Part shown: piece by piece, positions 6,666 to 9,890 of the stretch | How the letters are laid out: the number at the start of each line of letters is the position of its first letter | Position numbering within the stretch: position 1 is the first letter of the stretch | Notes under the pieces: model-generated | What the model saw: the letters and a program-made list of their open reading frames with translations, nothing else | Databases searched by the model: none | What the model was told of the DNA's origin: nothing | Assembly (NCBI GenBank): GCA_049794535.1 | Contig: JBARCX010000112.1 | Coordinates: forward strand, 1-9,890 | Source of the DNA: JBARCX01 sp049794535 | GTDB taxonomy: Bacteria; Pseudomonadota; Gammaproteobacteria; Xanthomonadales; Rhodanobacteraceae | DNA: 9,890 nt | Reading direction: 5' to 3' | Program-made: the position numbers and the translations under genes

Positions 6666-7202
6666 CTACTTCGACACAATGCCCAGCTGGCGATCGACCG
6701 TCAGCTGATCCCAATAGATGGATACGTGTGTGACCTTGTGATCCGGTGTGTACTGGATAAGCATCACGCCCGGGTGATCGAATGAGCGGCCATTACCCGG
6801 TGTGGATTTTCCGGTGGCCGGATCGACGAATGGCCCCGACCAGGTACCAGTGACCTGCTCGACGGAAACTGCCGTAAGACCCTCGACGACGGCTTGCTTC
6901 ACCTCGACGTGAAAATCCGGATACGCCCGAAAAATCATGCTGAAGAAGTTGCGTGTACCAGCATAGTCCAGCGGCTTGGGATTCTCCGGCTGATCGATCT
7001 GCACATTCGGTGCGAACAACGTCATCACCTGGTCGATGTTGTGGCTATTCCATGCCTGCGCCCAGTGATCGACATCCGCGTGGGTGATGGGGCCATGTGT
7101 ATTCGGTGCATCTGTGATGGGTGCGTTTGTGGTGGGTGCATCCATGGCGGCAGCGGATATTGTCCACACGGTCAAAAGCAAGATGACGGCAAACCGTTTC
7201 AT
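6666..7202 (-). CDS. Exported SnoaL/NTF2-like protein
   Basis: A 178-residue protein. Residues 1-19 form a signal peptide (M-K-R-F, a hydrophobic core, S-A-A-A). A Pro/Thr/Asn-rich spacer at about 21-40 consists of near-repeats of A-P-x-T-x and is encoded by a 15-bp tandem DNA repeat. Residues 41-165 read as a SnoaL-like/NTF2 cone fold: W-A-Q-A-W-N-S-H-N-I-D-Q-V near the start, Y-P-D-F-H-V-E-V at 94-101, then G-T-W-S-G and Y-W-D-Q-L-T at the end. The fold serves as polyketide cyclase, isomerase or plain ligand-binding domain, and the sequence does not decide which. AAGGA nine bases before the ATG at 7202 supports the start. It is translationally linked to the downstream porin gene and lies directly after a REP-like repeat. 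A periplasmic ligand-handling role beside the porin is an inference. Confidence 0.8.
   Translation of the reverse strand: MKRFAVILLLTVWTISAAAMDAPTTNAPITDAPNTHGPITHADVDHWAQAWNSHNIDQVMTLFAPNVQIDQPENPKPLDYAGTRNFFSMIFRAYPDFHVEVKQAVVEGLTAVSVEQVTGTWSGPFVDPATGKSTPGNGRSFDHPGVMLIQYTPDHKVTHVSIYWDQLTVDRQLGIVSK
7084..7143. repeat. Four-copy 15-bp tandem repeat inside the SnoaL-like gene
   Basis: Four imperfect 15-bp units (7084-7098, 7099-7113, 7114-7128, 7129-7143) share a GTGxTGGGTGCxTxT-like pattern on the + strand. In frame, they encode five-residue units of the type A-P-x-T-x that join the signal peptide to the NTF2-like domain. Because the unit is a multiple of three, copy number can change without breaking the frame. 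Confidence 0.75.
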
Positions 7203-7227
7203 AGGTGTCGTTCCTTGAGGACTGGTA

Positions 7228-7347
7228 CCCCTCTCCCACTGGGAGAGGGTGCCGGCAGGCGGGAGTGGGTACGATCAGCGCGTCACGCTGAAGTTTCATC
7301 GAACCCTCATCCGCCTGCCGGCACCTTCTCCCGAAGTGATAAGGGAG
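7228..7347. repeat. Composite REP-like inverted repeat between VOC and SnoaL genes
   Basis: A small hairpin CCCTCTCCC (7229-7237) / GGGAGAGGG (7241-7249) has a perfect 9-bp stem and a 3-base loop. Its right arm is also part of a long inverted repeat, 7241-7269 against 7304-7332, with 25 of 29 pairs by hand and a perfect 15-bp core (GGTGCCGGCAGGCGG at 7248-7262 against 7311-7325). At the right, CTCCC (7328-7332) can also pair with GGGAG (7343-7347). Two mutually exclusive folds are thus possible, as in BIME-type REP pairs. It fills the gap between the VOC stop and the SnoaL start and may act as an mRNA processing or stabilising element. Confidence 0.82.
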
Positions 7348-7378
7348 CGAAACTAAAAATCGACGCTAATCAGTTTGA

Positions 7379-8290
7379 TCAATGCGCTTTAGCCGCATGT
7401 ATTTCCGCGATATAGCCGCCCGGAAATTGCACGATGGCCGAGCTGCGATCGTTGGAGTCATAGCGTGGCACCAGCACCTTCGCGCCATGGCTCGTCGCTT
7501 TGGCTAGCGTCGCGTCGAGATCCTTCACTTCATAACCACTGATCTCGTAACCGAACGGATACGGCAGATGACCGTCCGTTACATTGACCTGCATCTTGCC
7601 GAAGCCGGACTCGATGCGGATACGCCGATAGGTCTCGCCGGGCTTGCCGAGTTCACCTGCATCGGCCTTGCGATCATCGGATACCACCTTGCCGTGCGAG
7701 AAGCGCAGGAAGTCGCGTACGAAAACATCAGCGGTATCCGCCGAAACGTAAATCCGGTTATCCGGCACGGTATCCAGCGCGCCATACGACGGTGCGGTGG
7801 TATGCCAGTAGAGCTGCATCTTCACGCCACCGGGCCACTGAATCACGGTGTCGAGGCCAATCGGGTCCTTGAACTTGTCGACGATCACCTCAGCGCCGGC
7901 AGCACGCGCCTGCTTGATCGCCTGATCCATATCGGTCACCAGGTAACCGGTACGCTCTTGTCCAAACGGATAGGGAATCGGTGTCAGGAAGGCGAACGTC
8001 GACAGCGTGCCCGCCGGCGTCCACACGTACTGGCCCTCTGTGCTGCTAGGTACTGGCAACACGTTGAAGGTGCCGCGTTTGGATGGCTGGCCGCCAAAAG
8101 TTCCGGTGAAGCTGTTGACGAAGGTGTCGAAGTCACCCGGGGCGATGTAAACATGCGTGGTGTCGTATTGAGGGCCTACCGAAACGCTTGGGGCAACTGC
8201 CACTTCCTTTGCTGACGCCGTTGACATCAACGCGATCAGCGAAGTCGCGATGATCGTATGCAGAACATGGTGTAACGATTTGGTTTGCAT
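7379..8290 (-). CDS. Exported protein with two tandem VOC (glyoxalase-fold) domains
   Basis: A 303-residue protein with a signal peptide (residues 1-27, ending S-T-A-S-A). Two homologous halves follow, about 44-165 and 178-300. Repeated landmarks are H-V-Y-I-A / R-I-Y-V-S, P-Y-P-F-G at 106-110 and 243-247, G-Y-L-V-T-D-M-D / G-Y-E-V-K-D-L-D, A-G-A-E-V-I-V / H-G-A-K-V-L-V, and Q-W-P-G-G / Q-F-P-G-G. This is the vicinal oxygen chelate superfamily (glyoxalase I, extradiol dioxygenase, fosfomycin-resistance types), where two beta-alpha-beta units build one metal site. His46 and Glu297 stand where metal ligands are expected, but this is tentative. Export to the periplasm is unusual for these normally cytoplasmic enzymes. 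AAGGGG seven bases before the ATG at 8290 supports the start. It lies 47 bases after the DoxX gene. Reaction unknown. Confidence 0.82.
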   Translation of the reverse strand: MQTKSLHHVLHTIIATSLIALMSTASAKEVAVAPSVSVGPQYDTTHVYIAPGDFDTFVNSFTGTFGGQPSKRGTFNVLPVPSSTEGQYVWTPAGTLSTFAFLTPIPYPFGQERTGYLVTDMDQAIKQARAAGAEVIVDKFKDPIGLDTVIQWPGGVKMQLYWHTTAPSYGALDTVPDNRIYVSADTADVFVRDFLRFSHGKVVSDDRKADAGELGKPGETYRRIRIESGFGKMQVNVTDGHLPYPFGYEISGYEVKDLDATLAKATSHGAKVLVPRYDSNDRSSAIVQFPGGYIAEIHAAKAH

Positions 8291-8337
8291 AAAGCGCCCC
8301 TTGTGATGGATGAATTACGAGCTTGAAGAACTAAGGT

Positions 8338-8784
8338 TTAGTTGCCCTGTCTTGGGGTGACATAGCTGTACAGCGCAGCAAAGGCAAAGCCGGCCATCAA
8401 GGCGATGTGTTCCATGAAGATATTCATCTCGGCAAAGCGCGCCGCACCATCCAGCTTCCAGAACGCGTGTGCGACATAGGTCGCGAATGCCGTAAATACA
8501 GCCAACGCCCCTGCCCCCAGCCATGCATAGCGATTGGTGATGATCGCAAGCGAGCCACCTAACTGCACCACCAGAATCAACGCGTAGATAACCCATGATG
8601 CAGGTAGCCCCGTCGCCTGCAGTTCAGTAAGCGCAGCCTGCGGGTGCAACAGCTTATCGATACCGCTCCACCAGTACGGCAGGGTCAGGCAGACGCGTGC
8701 AAGCCATGCTGTCACCGGGGCTCTGAGGATGGCAGCGATGAGTGATGGCGTATCACCGGCATGACGTGATGCGCTCATACTCAT
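8338..8784 (-). CDS. DoxX-family inner-membrane protein
   Basis: A 148-residue protein with four predicted transmembrane helices (about 28-46, 62-82, 87-107, 123-143). It shows the DoxX-type pattern: R-V-C-L-x-L-P-Y-W-W-S-G-I-D-K-L at the first helix, G-L-P near 59-61, Y-V-A-H-A-F-W at 103-109 and N-I-F-M-E-H-I-A-L-M-A-G in the last helix. DoxX proteins are linked to redox or thiol stress and to thiosulfate:quinone oxidation in archaea; here only the fold is supported. I chose the ATG at 8784 because it overlaps the amidohydrolase stop as ATGA, a typical translational-coupling arrangement, and gives a normal length. A longer frame to 8856 exists, but it would overlap the upstream gene by over 70 bases. 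Another ATG at 8778 is possible. Confidence 0.85.
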   Translation of the reverse strand: MSMSASRHAGDTPSLIAAILRAPVTAWLARVCLTLPYWWSGIDKLLHPQAALTELQATGLPASWVIYALILVVQLGGSLAIITNRYAWLGAGALAVFTAFATYVAHAFWKLDGAARFAEMNIFMEHIALMAGFAFAALYSYVTPRQGN

Positions 8785-9890
8785 ATCGCCCAGCACGCAC
8801 AGCCGAGCGCACCCCAAAATGATTTGAGATCCGACACCGGCAGTTTTGCCGACCACGCAGTGATGTGATCGTGACCATGGATACCGCAGCTACTGGCGCA
8901 ACCGCATCCATGCCTCTGCTGCATCGTCGCGGGTGTGGGATCGCTCCATGCTGCATACCCGCCGAACGTGCGCACTGGCGACCAATCCGGCATCGCCGGT
9001 GGTACCGGATTCTCATCCAGCGGCGTGAAACCGCCTGCGGCATAAACCACCTTGCCGCCGACGATCGTCAGGTCCGAGGTCATGTCGGCAATCTCGTTCT
9101 CGGCACAAGCGAAGTAATCGCGACTGGGCACAATGAGGTCGGCCAGCTGCCCCACCTTCAACTGCCCTTTCTTGCCTTCTTCGTTGGAGAACCAAGTGAC
9201 GTACTGCGTCCACATACGCAATGCAGTTTCACGATCGAGACAGTTACGTTGCGGATAAAGCCGCATGCCGCCTACCGTCATGCCGGTGATCAGCCAGGCC
9301 AACGAAACCCAGGGGTTATACGACGCGACGCGAGTGGCATCCGTACCCGCAGAAACCTTGATGCCCTTCTCCAACATCTTGGCTACGGGTGGCGTGGCGG
9401 TCGCTGCGGCAGCTCCATAGCGCTCGACGAAATACTCCCCCTGATACGCCATGCGATGCTGTACCGCGATACCTCCGCCGAGTGCCGCGATACGATCGAT
9501 CGATTGTTCCGAGATCGTTTCGGCGTGATCGAAAAACCAGTTGAGCCCTTGCAGCGGGATATCGCGATTGACTCGCTCGAAAACATCCAGGGCACGGCTG
9601 ATCGTCTCGTCATACGTCGCGTGCATACGCCAGGGCCAACGGTTCTCGGCCAGGATGCGCACCACGTCTTCGAGTTCGCCTTCCATCGCCTCAGGCATAT
9701 CGGGGCGTGGCTGACGGAAGTCCTCGAAGTCGGCGGCCGAGAACACCAACATCTCGCCGGCGCCGTTATGCCGGAAGTAGTCATCACCCTGCTTGTACTT
9801 GGATGTTTTCGTCCAGTTGAGAAAGTCATCCTTTTCCGCTTTGGGCTTCTGCGTGAACAGGTTGTAGGCCAGGCGCATGGTGAGCTGCCC
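8781..9890 (-). CDS. YtcJ-like amidohydrolase (Amidohydrolase 3 family), 5' end outside window
   Basis: About 369 C-terminal codons are present; the frame is open to the right edge (G-Q-L-T precedes the Met at 9878), so the start and the N-terminal HxH metal motif lie outside. Counting from that Met, it has R-L-A-Y-N-L-F at 2-8, H86 in M-H-A-T-Y-D-E-T, H118 in F-F-D-H-A-E-T, and the catalytic-type Asp180 in S-A-G-T-D-A-T. G-Q-L-A-D-L-I-V at 243-250 closes the barrel and opens the small beta domain typical of metal-dependent hydrolases of the YtcJ (PF07969) group, which act on amide, N-formyl or cyclic imide bonds. The C-terminus adds an unusual Cys/His-rich segment (8865-8912) and ends G-A-L-G-C-A-C-W-A-I. 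The stop TGA overlaps the DoxX start. It is the first visible gene of the minus-strand run. Substrate unknown. Confidence 0.87.
   Translation of the reverse strand, partial: GQLTMRLAYNLFTQKPKAEKDDFLNWTKTSKYKQGDDYFRHNGAGEMLVFSAADFEDFRQPRPDMPEAMEGELEDVVRILAENRWPWRMHATYDETISRALDVFERVNRDIPLQGLNWFFDHAETISEQSIDRIAALGGGIAVQHRMAYQGEYFVERYGAAAATATPPVAKMLEKGIKVSAGTDATRVASYNPWVSLAWLITGMTVGGMRLYPQRNCLDRETALRMWTQYVTWFSNEEGKKGQLKVGQLADLIVPSRDYFACAENEIADMTSDLTIVGGKVVYAAGGFTPLDENPVPPAMPDWSPVRTFGGYAAWSDPTPATMQQRHGCGCASSCGIHGHDHITAWSAKLPVSDLKSFWGALGCACWAI

Noticed and set aside
7568..8215. Plus-strand open frame of 215 codons opposite the VOC gene
   Set aside because: Composition is typical of an antisense shadow, and the minus-strand product has two clear VOC halves.
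8785..8856. N-terminal extension of the DoxX gene to an ATG at 8856
   Set aside because: It overlaps the amidohydrolase end heavily, adds a Cys-containing stretch with no DoxX similarity, and the ATGA overlap at 8784 gives a standard start.

Overview
The window looks like the chromosome of a GC-rich gammaproteobacterium. The best guess is the Xanthomonadales (Rhodanobacteraceae such as Dyella, Luteibacter or Rhodanobacter), from protein-family composition and the REP-like repeats. This is inference without database support. Eleven protein genes are visible, two of them cut by the window ends. No tRNA, rRNA, CRISPR array, insertion sequence or phage gene was seen.

Left part (1-3217, + strand) is a signalling or envelope-sensing block. 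It holds the C-terminal end of a probable Hpt phosphotransfer domain, then an exported LysM-FecR protein with three FN3-like repeats, then a CHASE2 membrane sensor. The CHASE2 protein ends right after its transmembrane bundle and has no output domain. The LysM-FecR and CHASE2 genes are 54 bases apart and probably form one operon. The CHASE2 gene contains a perfect 13-bp hairpin within its coding sequence.

Right part (3270-9890, - strand) is a convergent run of eight genes. In transcription order they are: a YtcJ-like amidohydrolase (5' end outside the window), a DoxX membrane protein (ATGA overlap), an exported double-VOC protein, an exported SnoaL/NTF2-like protein, an AlgE-type outer-membrane porin (start codon directly after the SnoaL stop), a YoaK/DUF1275 membrane protein, an OsmC-like protein and a YcaC-like isochorismatase-fold hydrolase. 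Two structured, REP-like inverted repeats interrupt the run: one between the VOC and SnoaL genes and one between the porin and YoaK genes. They could terminate transcription, process the mRNA or protect its 3' ends.

The run has components in several compartments: a porin for entry, two exported small-fold proteins that could bind or convert a ligand in the periplasm, DoxX and YoaK in the inner membrane, and the OsmC and isochorismatase hydrolases in the cytoplasm. The amidohydrolase location is unknown because its N-terminus is missing. The most economical reading is an uptake and conversion or detoxification cluster for a small organic molecule with an oxidative or electrophile-stress component. 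The substrate cannot be told from sequence.
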